From the NCBI RefSeq assembly GCF_004028635.1, contig NZ_RQJW01000004.1, forward strand, positions 434,001-498,000: a stretch of 64,000 nucleotides of DNA. Reading direction: 5' to 3'. The position numbers and the translations under genes are program-made. The notes under the pieces are model-generated. The model ran no database searches, was not told the DNA's origin, and saw only the letters and a program-made list of their open reading frames with translations. The DNA is from Streptomyces cyaneus. GTDB lineage: Bacteria; Actinomycetota; Actinomycetes; Streptomycetales; Streptomycetaceae. Every line of letters begins with the position of its first letter. Position 1 is the first letter of the stretch. Positions 34,509 to 43,352 of the stretch are shown here, in pieces.

Positions 34509-35519
34509 TCAGTCCTGCTCGCCGCCCTGTCCGGCGCCACGCTCGTCCCCCGCGCGCGTGGGCGTCGGTGCCGGGCGGGCTGTCGGCAGCGGGCCCAGGG
34601 CGGTCGTCGCGGGCGCGGTGGCCGGCCGGCGCGGCAGCCGGGGGCGCAGGACCTTCAGCCACACCAGCACGATCAGCGCCGCCACCGCGGCGAAGGGCAG
34701 CACGGCGCCCAACGCCACCGCGAGCCAGCGCAGCATCGTCACGAACGCGTCCCAGCCGCCCGCGAGCGCGTCCAGGAAGCCGGGGTCGTCGTCCTTCGCG
34801 GCCTTCTTCACCGGCGTCTCCGACAGGGAGAGGGTGATGGTCGCAAGGCTCGTGCGGTCCTTCAGGGACGCCTGCTGGGCGAGCAGCGACTCCAGGTCGG
34901 CCTGGCGGGAGCTCAGCTCGCCCTCCAGCGTGACCACGTCGCTGAGCTTGGTCGCCTGGTCCATCAGCTCGCGGATCCGGGCCACGCTGGCGCGCTGCGA
35001 CTTGATGCGGCTCTCCACGTCGACGACCTGGTCGGTGACGTCCTGCGCCTTGGCGCTGCGCTCGATCAGCTTGCCCGCGCCTTCCAGTTCGGTGAGGACT
35101 TCGGCGTACCTGTCGACGGGTACGCGCAGGACGACGCGGGTGTGCTCATGGCCCTCCTCGTCCCGTGTCGTCGTCTCGTTGCCGACGTAGCCGCCCGCGT
35201 TCTCGGTGCTGGTGCGGGCCTCGTCCAGGGCCTTCGGTACGTCCTTGACCTGCACGGTCAGCGAGGCCGTACGGATGATGTGGCTCGCGGTGACCTTGGG
35301 TGCCGCGCTCGCCTTGTCGGCGGCGGAGCCGGTGCCCGGGGCGCCCTCCTGCACACCTGCCTTGGAGTCGGCCTGGGCGGCCTCACCCCCGGCGTTGCTG
35401 CCGGAGGCCGAGTCGTCCGCCGCGCCGCTGCAGCCGGTGAGCGCGAGGGCCGCGGCCAGCAGGATGCCGGCCAGGGCCTGGACTGGTCGAACGGATCGTG
35501 CGGAGCGTCGTGCGCGCAT
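34509..35519 (-). CDS. DUF4349 lipoprotein
   Basis: A 336-residue surface lipoprotein. The signal ends at the lipobox ALTGC with Cys30, followed by a Ser/Gly/Ala-rich linker. The DUF4349 domain starts around HIIRTASLTVQVKDVP, has GGYVGNETTTRDEEG, then a long coiled coil (VTDQVVDVESRIKSQRAS to LLAQQASLKDRT) between its two halves. A membrane helix (ALGAVLPFAAVAALIVLVWL) near residue 285 and a Pro-rich cytoplasmic tail end the protein. Function unknown. ATG 35519 was chosen for the signal peptide; GGGGGGA precedes it. Divergent from cgoX. Confidence 0.82.
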   Translation of the reverse strand: MRARRSARSVRPVQALAGILLAAALALTGCSGAADDSASGSNAGGEAAQADSKAGVQEGAPGTGSAADKASAAPKVTASHIIRTASLTVQVKDVPKALDEARTSTENAGGYVGNETTTRDEEGHEHTRVVLRVPVDRYAEVLTELEGAGKLIERSAKAQDVTDQVVDVESRIKSQRASVARIRELMDQATKLSDVVTLEGELSSRQADLESLLAQQASLKDRTSLATITLSLSETPVKKAAKDDDPGFLDALAGGWDAFVTMLRWLAVALGAVLPFAAVAALIVLVWLKVLRPRLPRRPATAPATTALGPLPTARPAPTPTRAGDERGAGQGGEQD

Positions 35520-35680
35520 GTGGGCGTCCCCCCGAGGGTCGTCGTGACGACTGATGCTTCTTCGACGCCCGGGTCCGGCGGAACGTTGGCGGGAAACGGT
35601 CCCGATGCGGTCACGGTCGGGACTCGTGAAGGACACCGGGGGGCGGACGGATTGTCAGTGGGGTCTGAGAGGCTGTGGAC

Positions 35681-37141
35681 ATGCGCGAAGTGGAGACTCG
35701 TACGGGCACGGGCCGGGTCGTCGTCATCGGGGGCGGGATCGCGGGGCTCGCCGCGGCCCACCGGCTGCTGGACGCCGGCCGGCAGGTGACGGTCCTGGAG
35801 GCGTCGGACCGGGTCGGCGGCAAGCTGCTGCCCGGCGAGATCGCCGGTGCGCGGGTGGACTTCGGCGCCGAGTCGATGCTGGCCCGCCGCCCCGAGGCCG
35901 TCGCCCTCGCCCGCGAGGTGGGCCTCGCCGACCGTCTCCAGTCGCCCGCCACCGCGACGGCCTCGATCTGGACCCGCGGTGCCCTGCGCCCCATGCCCAA
36001 GGGGCATGTGATGGGCGTCCCCGGCACCGCGTCCGCCCTCTCCGGCGTTCTGTCCGACGAGGGCCTGGCCCGCATCGAGCGCGACGCCGACCTGCCCCGC
36101 ACCGAGGTCGGCGACGACGTGGCGGTCGGCGAGTACGTGGCGGCACGCCTCGGCCGCGAGGTCGTCGACCGCCTGGTCGAGCCCCTGCTGGGCGGCGTCT
36201 ACGCGGGCGACGCGTACCGCATCTCGATGCGCTCGGCGGTCCCGCAGCTCTACCAGGCCGCGCAGACGCACGACTCCCTGACGGAGGCGGTCCGCGAGGT
36301 CCAGGCCAAGGCCGCGGCCAACCAGCAGACGGGGCCGGTGTTCATGGGCATCGAGGGCGGAGTCGGCCAACTCCCGCTCGCGGTCGCGGAGTCGGTGCGC
36401 GCGCGGGGCGGCGAGATCGTGACCGGGGCGCCGGTGACGGAGCTGCGCCGGGAGGAGCCCACCGGGTGGCGCGTCGTCACCGATGACCGTGTGCTGCACG
36501 CCGACGCGGTCGTCGTCGCCGTACCCGCCCCGGCCGCCGCGACCCTCCTGCGCGCCGAGGCCCCCGAAGCCGCCACCGAGCTGACCGGCATCGAGTACGC
36601 CTCCATGGCCCTGGTCACCCTCGCCTACCGCCGCGCCGACACCGACCTCCCCGCCGGCAGCGGCTTCCTCGTGCCGCCGGTCGACGGGCGCACCATCAAG
36701 GCGTCGACGTTCGCCTCCCAGAAGTGGGGCTGGATCGCCGACGAGAACCCGGATGTGGTCGTCCTGCGCACGTCCGTGGGGCGGTACGGCGAGACGGAGA
36801 TCCTTCAGCGCGGCGACGACCACCTCGTGGAGGTCTCCCGCCGCGACCTCAGGGAAGCCACCGGCCTCGACGCCGCCCCCCTCGAAACCCGCGTCACCCG
36901 CTGGACCGACGGCCTGCCCCAGTACCCCGTCGGCCACCACGCGCGCGTGGCCCGCATCCGCGAGCACGTCGCCAAGGTGCCGGGCCTCGCCGTGTGCGGC
37001 GCGCAGTACGACGGCGTGGGCATCCCGGCGTGCATCGCGAGCGCGTACGCCGCGGTGGACCAGATCCACGGTGACCTGAGCCGTGTGGAGGAGCTCACCG
37101 CCAACCCGGTGCAGAGTCTGCACGGAGGAGCGGGAGAATAA
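35681..37141 (+). CDS. cgoX: Coproporphyrinogen III oxidase, HemY type (often named protoporphyrinogen oxidase)
   Basis: A 486-residue FAD enzyme. The dinucleotide motif VVVIGGGIAGLAAAHRLLDAG begins near residue 12, followed by DRVGGKL and DFGAESMLARRPEAV. The C-terminal FAD contact is AVCGAQYDGVGIPACIASA. Family knowledge: Gram-positive HemY proteins oxidise coproporphyrinogen III to coproporphyrin III. The adjacent chdC gene (5 bases downstream) supports that assignment over protoporphyrinogen oxidation. ATG 35681 is taken; a GTG at 35675 is the alternative. No ribosome site is visible, so the mRNA may be leaderless. Confidence 0.93.
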   Translation: MREVETRTGTGRVVVIGGGIAGLAAAHRLLDAGRQVTVLEASDRVGGKLLPGEIAGARVDFGAESMLARRPEAVALAREVGLADRLQSPATATASIWTRGALRPMPKGHVMGVPGTASALSGVLSDEGLARIERDADLPRTEVGDDVAVGEYVAARLGREVVDRLVEPLLGGVYAGDAYRISMRSAVPQLYQAAQTHDSLTEAVREVQAKAAANQQTGPVFMGIEGGVGQLPLAVAESVRARGGEIVTGAPVTELRREEPTGWRVVTDDRVLHADAVVVAVPAPAAATLLRAEAPEAATELTGIEYASMALVTLAYRRADTDLPAGSGFLVPPVDGRTIKASTFASQKWGWIADENPDVVVLRTSVGRYGETEILQRGDDHLVEVSRRDLREATGLDAAPLETRVTRWTDGLPQYPVGHHARVARIREHVAKVPGLAVCGAQYDGVGIPACIASAYAAVDQIHGDLSRVEELTANPVQSLHGGAGE

Positions 37142-37146
37142 GGGAC

Positions 37147-37878
37147 ATGAGTGACGACGCCCCCACCACCGAGTCCGGCAGGATCCCGAACAAGGGCAAG
37201 CTGGCCAAGGACCTCAACGAGGTCATCCGCTACACCCTCTGGTCCGTCTTCAAGCTGAAGGACGTGCTCCCCGAGGACCGCGCGGGCTACGCCGACGAGG
37301 TCCAGGAGCTGTTCGACCAGCTCGCCGCCAAGGACGTGACGATCCGCGGCACCTACGACGTCTCCGGCCTGCGCGCCGACGCCGATGTCATGATCTGGTG
37401 GCACGCCGAGACCAGCGATCAGCTGCAGGAGGCGTACAACCTCTTCCGCCGCACCAAGCTGGGCCGTGCCCTGGAGCCGGTCTGGTCGAACATGGCGCTG
37501 CACCGCCCCGCCGAGTTCAACCGCTCGCACATCCCGGCGTTCCTCGCCGACGAGACGCCGCGCAACTACGTCAGCGTCTACCCCTTCGTGCGTTCCTACG
37601 ACTGGTACCTGCTGCCCGACGAGGACCGCCGCCGCATGCTCGCCGACCACGGCAAGATGGCCCGCGGCTACCCCGACGTGCGCGCCAACACGGTCGCCTC
37701 GTTCTCGCTGGGCGACTACGAGTGGCTCCTGGCCTTCGAGGCCGACGAGCTCTACCGCATCGTCGACCTCATGCGCCACCTGCGGGCTTCCGAGGCCCGG
37801 ATGCACGTCCGCGAAGAGGTGCCGTTCTTCACGGGGCGCCGGAAGTCGGTGGCGGAGCTGGTGGCCGGGCTGGCCTGA
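37147..37878 (+). CDS. chdC: Coproheme decarboxylase (HemQ, chlorite dismutase family)
   Basis: A 243-residue enzyme that removes two propionates from coproheme to give haem b, using hydrogen peroxide. The family's ferredoxin-like core is recognisable in RYTLWSVFKLKDVLP, GTYDVSGLRADADVMIWWHA, and SVYPFVRSYDWYLLPDEDRR (with the expected catalytic tyrosine region). MLADHGKMARGYPDVRANTV probably contains the haem-ligand histidine, and DYEWLLAFEADEL follows. It begins 5 bases after cgoX, so the genes are coupled. Older annotations call it chlorite dismutase; context favours haem synthesis. Confidence 0.94.
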   Translation: MSDDAPTTESGRIPNKGKLAKDLNEVIRYTLWSVFKLKDVLPEDRAGYADEVQELFDQLAAKDVTIRGTYDVSGLRADADVMIWWHAETSDQLQEAYNLFRRTKLGRALEPVWSNMALHRPAEFNRSHIPAFLADETPRNYVSVYPFVRSYDWYLLPDEDRRRMLADHGKMARGYPDVRANTVASFSLGDYEWLLAFEADELYRIVDLMRHLRASEARMHVREEVPFFTGRRKSVAELVAGLA

Positions 37879-37917
37879 CCGGACGCGGTGCTGCGAGGGC
37901 GGGCCGGGGTCGCCTGA

Positions 37918-39588
37918 TCAGTGCGGTAGCCGGGCGGTTGCGGCAGTCTGGGGTCGGCCGCCCGGGTTGGTCTCGGTCTGCTGGCGCAGCTTCTTCGCCT
38001 GGGGGTCGCCCGGGCGCTCCGGCTTCGGCTCGGGGTGCCCTTCGCACGAGGCGCGTCGCGCCGGGAGGCGGCCCTCCAGCAGGTAGGCGTCGAGGTGGCC
38101 GTTGACGCAGGCGTTCGGGCCGTACGCGATGCCGTGCGTACCGGCGTCCCGTTCGGTCACCAGGACCGAGCCCGCCAGACGCCGGTGCATCTCCAGTGCC
38201 CCTTCGTACGGCGTGGCCGCGTCCCGCTCGGCGGCCAGGATCAGAATCGGTGGCACCTCACCCGGCCCCGTCCGCACGTCGATGGGCGCCTGCCGGGGTG
38301 CCTGCCAGTAGGCACACGGCAGGTTCATCCACACGTTGTCCCAGGTCTCGAACGGCGCCACGCGCGCGAGCCGCGTGTTGTCCCGGTCCCAGACCGCCCA
38401 GTCCGTCGGCCAGGGCGCGTCGTTGCACTCGACGGCCGTGTACACCGCGCTCGAGTTCTCGGCCTCGGCCGCCGCCTCCGTCACGGGTGCGGCCAGCTCG
38501 ACCAGCGGCTTGGGGTCGCCCTTCAGATACGCCGACAGCGCCTGCGCCCGCGCGGGCCAGTAGTCGTCGTAGTACCCGGCCTGCAGGAACGCCTCCTGCA
38601 ACTGCCCGGTCCCGATCTTCCCGCCCGCCGGCTCCGCGGCCAGCCGCGCCCGCGCCTTGTCGTAACTGCGCAGCACCTCCTCGGGGGTGTCACCGAGCCC
38701 GTAGACGTCGTGGTGCTTGGCGACCCATTCCCGGAAGTCCTCCCACCGCCCTTCGAACGCAGCCGACTGGGCGAGGTTGTTGCGGTACCAGACCTGCGCG
38801 GGGTCGGGGTTCACCGCAGAGTCGAACACCATCCGCCGTACGTGGGAGGGGAAGAGAGTCGCGTACACCGCGCCGAAGTAGGTGCCGTACGACGCGCCCA
38901 TGAACGTCAGCTTCTCCTCGCCCAGCGCGGCGCGCAGGACGTCCAGGTCACGGGCGTTGTTGAGGGAGTTGTAGTGCCGCAGGGCGCTGCCCGAGCGCTG
39001 GGCGCAGCCGCGGGCGTAGGCCTTCGCGCGGGCGATGCGCTCCTTCTTGTACGACTCCGAGGGGTGCGTCGGCGCGTGGGTGGGCCCCTTGAGGGAGTGC
39101 TTGGGGTCCTGGCAGGACAGCGGCGCGGAAGGTCCCACTCCGCGCGGGGCGTAGCCGACGAGGTCGTACGCGCCCGCCAGCCGCTTCCACGCGGGCAGGA
39201 CACCGATCAGCGGGAAGTGCAGGCTGGAGGCGCCCGGGCCGCCCGGGTTGTAGACCAGGGCGCCCTGGCGCGGCACGCGGTGCTTGCTGTTGTGCGGGTC
39301 CTTGTGGGTGGCCCGCATCCGGCTGACGGTGAGCTTGATCTGCTTGCCGTCGGGATGTGCGTAGTCGAGCGGGACGGACACCGTGCCGCACTGCACGTTG
39401 TCCGGCAGCTCCCGCTCCTTCGGGCAGCTGCCGAAGGTGAGGCCGCTCACCTCGGCGCGTGCCACGGCCACCGTCGTGCCGTGCCACTCGTCCGCGCCCG
39501 GGGCGCCCCCGGTGCTGCCGGCCGGGGCGGCGGCGAGGGGCGTCAGGAGCAGGGCCCCGGCGGCCGAGTAGAGGGCGGGAGCTCTCAT
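37918..39588 (-). CDS. Secreted alpha/beta-hydrolase, tripeptidyl aminopeptidase (TAP) type
   Basis: A 556-residue exported peptidase. A signal peptide (residues 1 to about 28) is followed by the S33/TAP hydrolase fold. The oxyanion region is VYNPGGPGASS and the nucleophile Ser233 is in FMGASYGTYFGAVYATLFP. A lid domain follows. The C-terminal TAP-like region has CAYWQAPRQAPI, PILILAAERDAATPYEGAL (Asp) and AGTHGIAYGPNACVNGHLD (His). It is related to the SlpD/SlpE and Tap enzymes of Streptomyces, which take tripeptides from protein N-termini. ATG 39588 fits the signal peptide; an upstream in-frame extension has no hydrophobic start. Confidence 0.88.
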   Translation of the reverse strand: MRAPALYSAAGALLLTPLAAAPAGSTGGAPGADEWHGTTVAVARAEVSGLTFGSCPKERELPDNVQCGTVSVPLDYAHPDGKQIKLTVSRMRATHKDPHNSKHRVPRQGALVYNPGGPGASSLHFPLIGVLPAWKRLAGAYDLVGYAPRGVGPSAPLSCQDPKHSLKGPTHAPTHPSESYKKERIARAKAYARGCAQRSGSALRHYNSLNNARDLDVLRAALGEEKLTFMGASYGTYFGAVYATLFPSHVRRMVFDSAVNPDPAQVWYRNNLAQSAAFEGRWEDFREWVAKHHDVYGLGDTPEEVLRSYDKARARLAAEPAGGKIGTGQLQEAFLQAGYYDDYWPARAQALSAYLKGDPKPLVELAAPVTEAAAEAENSSAVYTAVECNDAPWPTDWAVWDRDNTRLARVAPFETWDNVWMNLPCAYWQAPRQAPIDVRTGPGEVPPILILAAERDAATPYEGALEMHRRLAGSVLVTERDAGTHGIAYGPNACVNGHLDAYLLEGRLPARRASCEGHPEPKPERPGDPQAKKLRQQTETNPGGRPQTAATARLPH

Positions 39589-39711
39589 GGCGTATCCCTT
39601 CGCAGCACGGCAGCAACAAAAGGGATATTTCGTTTGTCTGTTGGTGAAGGCAAGCACCACCTGCCGGTGTCGGCGTCAATGCCCCCTATGCGCCACCGAA
39701 CCCCGCACCGG

Positions 39712-40509
39712 TCAGTCGTTCCAGTGCCCTGCCTCGTGGTGCGGCTCGCGGTGCGCGAAGGCCGCGCGCAGGTCCGGCTCGCCGATCGCGCGTACGCCCC
39801 GTACGGCGACGGAGGTGAGGAACGTACGGTCGCCCCCGCCCCGGGAACGCCGGACCAGGCCACTCAGCAACCGCTGCCCCGCCGGGGAGGCCCATTGCGC
39901 GTACGGGTGGATCTCGACCCGGGCGATGGCGAGGCAGCTCAGGGTGAGCACGAAGGGGAGCGCGAACCACAGGGCGACCAGATGCGCCGGCATGTCCGAC
40001 TGGGCCGGCGCCAGCAGGGCGACCGCCCCCAGCGCCAGGACGACCACCGCGGCGAGCTGCACCTGCCGGATCGCGGCCGCGATGCCGCTGCGCGTCCCGT
40101 CGGGTACGGCGAGGCCCGCGCTGACCAGCCGGTCGGCGAGGCTGCCGACCGCGTCGGCGGCGGCCGCGGCGTCCCGCACCGGCTCGATCCGGGACTGGCC
40201 CTGAGGCCCGATGGCCCCTATCACCGAGCGCTCCATCTCGTCCCGGCCCCGGGGATCGACGACCGTCGCCCAGCCGGTGCGCGCGAGCAGCAGCCGCCGC
40301 TGCCGCGCCATGGAGACGAGGGTCAGATCGGCCACCCGCCGGGGGCCGCCGGACAGGAACGCGGCCTCGTACAGCGTCAGATCGCGGCCCTGGCCCGCGG
40401 TCGCCTCATTCGTTTCCATGGCCGCGGCGTGCACGGCGGCCAGGCACAGCCGGGTGCACGCGGTGCCGGCGACGGCCCAGGCCAGCAGCAGGAGAAGGAC
40501 CCAGAACAT
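39712..40509 (-). CDS. TIGR04222-domain membrane protein
   Basis: A 265-residue membrane protein. An N-terminal helix (FWVLLLLLAWAVAGTACTRL) is followed by the characteristic LTLYEAAFLSGGPRRVADLTLVSMA block, which I recognise as TIGR04222. Two further helices (QLAAVVVLALGAVALLA and LVALWFALPFVLTLSCLAI) come after. Members often end in a Cys/Gly-rich tail; this one ends in EPHHEAGHWND with no such tail. Function unknown. ATG 40509 is chosen; another ATG three codons earlier (40518) is possible. It lies near a DUF4142 and an MNIO gene in the same direction. Confidence 0.72.
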   Translation of the reverse strand: MFWVLLLLLAWAVAGTACTRLCLAAVHAAAMETNEATAGQGRDLTLYEAAFLSGGPRRVADLTLVSMARQRRLLLARTGWATVVDPRGRDEMERSVIGAIGPQGQSRIEPVRDAAAAADAVGSLADRLVSAGLAVPDGTRSGIAAAIRQVQLAAVVVLALGAVALLAPAQSDMPAHLVALWFALPFVLTLSCLAIARVEIHPYAQWASPAGQRLLSGLVRRSRGGGDRTFLTSVAVRGVRAIGEPDLRAAFAHREPHHEAGHWND

Positions 40510-40606
40510 GGCACCCATTTTGCGGCCAAACCGCCGCCGCTCTCGCGGAGTTGGTTGCTCGCCGTGGGGGTTTCTCCATTGATGGTTGCGGTTTTGGGGT
40601 GGTTTA

Positions 40607-41401
40607 TCAGTGCTTACCGGCATTCTCGAGTGGGCGACTGGTGGCGGCCGGCGGCAGGGTGTACGTCGGTGTCGGCGGCGGGGTCACCGGGACGGCCGGA
40701 GCGGGGTCGAGAGTCGGGCCGGGCGGAGCGGGGGCAGGGGTGAGCGGAGGGGTGCTGTCGGCGACCATGTCGCGGGCCAGGGCGTCGAAGTCGACGTAAC
40801 CGGTGGCCTCCAGGACCGTGATGTGGTCCAGCACCGTGGTGTTGGCGTCGTCGGCCAGCTTGCGCACGAGGGAGTTGCGCGTGCCGGCCCGCACCTGGGC
40901 GACGACGGAGAACACCTTGCCGTGCGCCAGCCGCAGGATGTTGGCGAACTGCCGGTCGTACTCGACGCCTTGGGCCGAGTCCAGGGTGGCCAGCCACTCC
41001 TGCTGCTGCTCGGTCGGCTCGTTGGGCAACTGAAGGCTGAGCTTGGCGGCGACGTCACGCACCCGCTCGTCCAGGAACGCGTGCCCTTCGATCAGGTGCT
41101 GCCCCGCGGTCCGTACGGCCGGCGTCATGCCCTTCTGCTGAGCTTGCCGGCCGGCGGGCAGCTCCCACAGCCCGGCCAGCCGGACCTTCGTGATGAAGTC
41201 GCGGTCGAGGGCGGACAGCGGCCCGTACCCGGTCGAGACGGTCTCGGCGTTGAGAACGTCCAGACCGGTCCCGGACCGGTCGGCGTACGACCAGATCGGG
41301 AAGATCATCGCCAGCAGCGTCGCCGTCAGGCCCGTGATGATGAGCCCGGTGCCGCTGAAGATGCCTCGGCCGTTGATGGGGGGTCGCGGTCGCGGTCGCA
41401 T
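40607..41401 (-). CDS. DUF4142 membrane-anchored protein
   Basis: A 264-residue protein with an N-terminal helix (IIITGLTATLLAMIFPIW equivalent, residues about 21-38) and an extracytoplasmic four-helix DUF4142 region: LSALDRDFITKVRLAGLWEL, AGQHLIEGHAFLDERVRDVA, GVEYDRQFANILRLAHGKVF and DANTTVLDHITVLEATGYVD. The fold is ferritin-like, but the usual metal ligands are not evident. A Pro/Thr-rich tail (about residues 215-264) ends the protein. Function unknown. It lies between the TIGR04222 gene and the MNIO gene, all on the minus strand. Confidence 0.75.
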   Translation of the reverse strand: MRPRPRPPINGRGIFSGTGLIITGLTATLLAMIFPIWSYADRSGTGLDVLNAETVSTGYGPLSALDRDFITKVRLAGLWELPAGRQAQQKGMTPAVRTAGQHLIEGHAFLDERVRDVAAKLSLQLPNEPTEQQQEWLATLDSAQGVEYDRQFANILRLAHGKVFSVVAQVRAGTRNSLVRKLADDANTTVLDHITVLEATGYVDFDALARDMVADSTPPLTPAPAPPGPTLDPAPAVPVTPPPTPTYTLPPAATSRPLENAGKH

Positions 41402-41723
41402 GGTGCCTCCTGTTGCGGCACCGCACGTTAGTGCGCTTCGGGGGTTGGGTTGGCATATTACTTCGGGGTACCTCGGGGGCTACGCCAACTGCCGTACCGG
41501 AGCGAATGGTTGCAACGGGGGTGGTTACGGGCGAATAGGGGAGGAGACGTGGGCGGCGTACGGTGACAAAGGCGGACGAAGCGGGCGGGCTGACCGTGTT
41601 GTGAGCGGGGGTGTTAACCCCGGCACACTCGCCGGGGCGGGGGCGTCCAGTGGGGGAGCGGGAGTTGGCGTAGGCGGGGTCCGCCGGGCTATGGGCGCAG
41701 AGCTGATGGGCCGCGTAGCCCGC
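41402..41723. other. Gene-free interval between the MNIO and DUF4142 genes
   Basis: A 322-base interval. Plus-strand frame 0 from about 41433 has a Gly/Tyr/Asn-rich stretch with two cysteines, but no ATG or GTG start with a ribosome site and only weak codon bias, so no gene is called. It should hold the promoter of the DUF4142 gene on the minus strand and the 3' end of the MNIO transcript. Confidence 0.45.
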
Positions 41724-43352
41724 TCACCGCCGCAGCAGCACTCGCCGTGTGGCCCGGGCCAGCCGCACCCCCGGCCGCCGTGACCGCGGCCTTGGCCCCG
41801 ACCGCTCCAGCCACCACTCCCGCAACTCCGCGCGTACCCGAGCGTCCTCAAGCCGGCCCTCGGCCAGCAGATACCCGGCGAAGTCCAGCGCGTCGCGCCG
41901 ATAGCCGTCGGTCATCGGGTGCCCGTGGCCGTACGCGAGGAACGCCCGCCGATACCCGCCCCCGAGAATCACCGGCAACTCGGGCGCGACCTTGGCCACG
42001 ACGTCCGCCCGCTTCCCGGCGAGCGCCCGCGCCTGCACGCCGAGCCGCACCCGGTCGAACCCCTCCGGCACGGGCGTACCGGCGACGAGCGCGGACAACA
42101 GCGCGGCCTGCGCGAGAGCGAGGCGCTGCCGAGCGGGGTCGGCGAACGCCCCGCCCGACGCCGCCCCCTCCGGCTCACGCACTGCCTCCGGCCTGCGCAC
42201 CGCCTGCTGCGAGGTCCCCTCCACGGGCGCCGAGCTTCCGGAGGCGTCCGTCGTCGACGACGCCCCCTTGCGTGCCGACTCCGCCTCCCGCGCCTCCTGA
42301 GAGATCCTCTCCCCAGGCGCGGAACCCCTTGAAGCCCCCGTCGACGAGCTCTCCGTTGACGACCCCCCGTCCCCGAATGCTCCTTCCGCAGAGGCCTCTT
42401 CCGAGCGACACACCTCCGCGGATGCCCTCCTCGGGGACGCTCCGCCCGCAGTCGGCCCCTCCGCGGACGGCCTTCCCGCAACCGGCCCCTCCGCGTACGG
42501 CCCTACGACAGCCGCCCCCCTCTCAGCGCCTCCCTTCTCCAAAGCCCCCCGAATCGCCCCCAACTCCCGCTCCAGCTCTGCCGGTTCGGGGAAGTTCTCG
42601 TCTCGCTCCAGCAGGACCCCCGGCGGAGACACGCGGGAGGCGAGGTCGGTCAGGATGTCGAGGACCGGCTCCGGGACAGGGTGGGCGTGGCTGTCGTGCC
42701 AGACGCCGTCGCGTTCGAAGCCGCCCGCGACATGGACGTACGCGATGGCCTCCAGCGGAAGTTCGGCGAGCGCCTTGGCGGGGTCCTCGCCCCGGTTGAC
42801 GTGGTTGGTGTGCAGGTTGGCGACGTCGATGAGGAGGCCTACGCCCGTGCGGTCGGCGAGTTCGTACAGGAACTGCCCCTCGGTCATCTCCTCGCCCGGC
42901 CAGGAGATGAGCGCGGCGATGTTCTCCACGGCCAGCGGCACCGGCAGCGCGTCCTGGGCGATACGGACGTTCTCGCACAGCACGTCGAGGGCGTCCCGGG
43001 TGCGGGGGACCGGCAGGAGGTGTCCCGCCTCCAGGCGCGGGGACGCCGTCAGTGGACCGCCCGCCCGTACGAACGCGATGTGCTCGGTGACCAGCGGTGA
43101 CCCCAGTGCCTCCACCCGCTCGGCGAGGGCGGCCAGCCGCCCGGCGTCGGGCCGGTCCGCGCCGCCCAGCCCGAGCGAGACGCCGTGCGGGATCACAGTC
43201 ACCCCGCGCTCCCCCAGCCGTACCAGGGACTCCGGCAGATGTCCGGGGCAGACGTTCTCGGCGACCGTCTCGACCCAGTCGATGCCCGGCATTCGCTCCA
43301 CGGCGTCCGCGATCTCCGGACGCCATCCGATCCCCGTGCCCAGTCGCTTCAT
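41724..43352 (-). CDS. MNIO-family (DUF692) multinuclear iron oxidative enzyme with long linker and fused C-terminal domain
   Basis: A 542-residue protein. Residues 1-275 are a DUF692 TIM barrel with the family metal ligands: His56 (VIPHGVSL), Glu90-His91 (VTEHIAF), Glu143-Asn144, Asp176/Asn179/His181/Asn183 (LLIDVANLHTNHVN), His207, Asp220/His222 and Glu249/Asp251/Glu252. Residues 275-403 are a low-complexity Ser/Ala/Glu/Gly linker with repeated SAEG-like units. Residues 405-517 form a helical domain (LALAQAALLSALVAG; GGGYRRAFLAYGHGHP) resembling partner proteins usually encoded separately. MNIO enzymes such as MbnB and TglH oxidise cysteines in peptides. No precursor peptide gene is obvious. 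ATG 43352 follows GAGGAGGGG. Confidence 0.85.
   Translation of the reverse strand: MKRLGTGIGWRPEIADAVERMPGIDWVETVAENVCPGHLPESLVRLGERGVTVIPHGVSLGLGGADRPDAGRLAALAERVEALGSPLVTEHIAFVRAGGPLTASPRLEAGHLLPVPRTRDALDVLCENVRIAQDALPVPLAVENIAALISWPGEEMTEGQFLYELADRTGVGLLIDVANLHTNHVNRGEDPAKALAELPLEAIAYVHVAGGFERDGVWHDSHAHPVPEPVLDILTDLASRVSPPGVLLERDENFPEPAELERELGAIRGALEKGGAERGAAVVGPYAEGPVAGRPSAEGPTAGGASPRRASAEVCRSEEASAEGAFGDGGSSTESSSTGASRGSAPGERISQEAREAESARKGASSTTDASGSSAPVEGTSQQAVRRPEAVREPEGAASGGAFADPARQRLALAQAALLSALVAGTPVPEGFDRVRLGVQARALAGKRADVVAKVAPELPVILGGGYRRAFLAYGHGHPMTDGYRRDALDFAGYLLAEGRLEDARVRAELREWWLERSGPRPRSRRPGVRLARATRRVLLRR

Noticed and set aside
40530..40606. Additional repeat copy near TCGCGGAGTTGGTTGCTCGC
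   Set aside because: Resemblance to the dispersed repeat core is limited to a few bases and there is no inverted arm.
41433..41620. Small plus-strand peptide with two cysteines and Gly/Tyr-rich sequence near the MNIO gene, considered as a RiPP precursor
   Set aside because: No ATG/GTG start with a ribosome site, weak codon bias, and it is antisense to and between genes; MNIO precursors are normally in the same operon.
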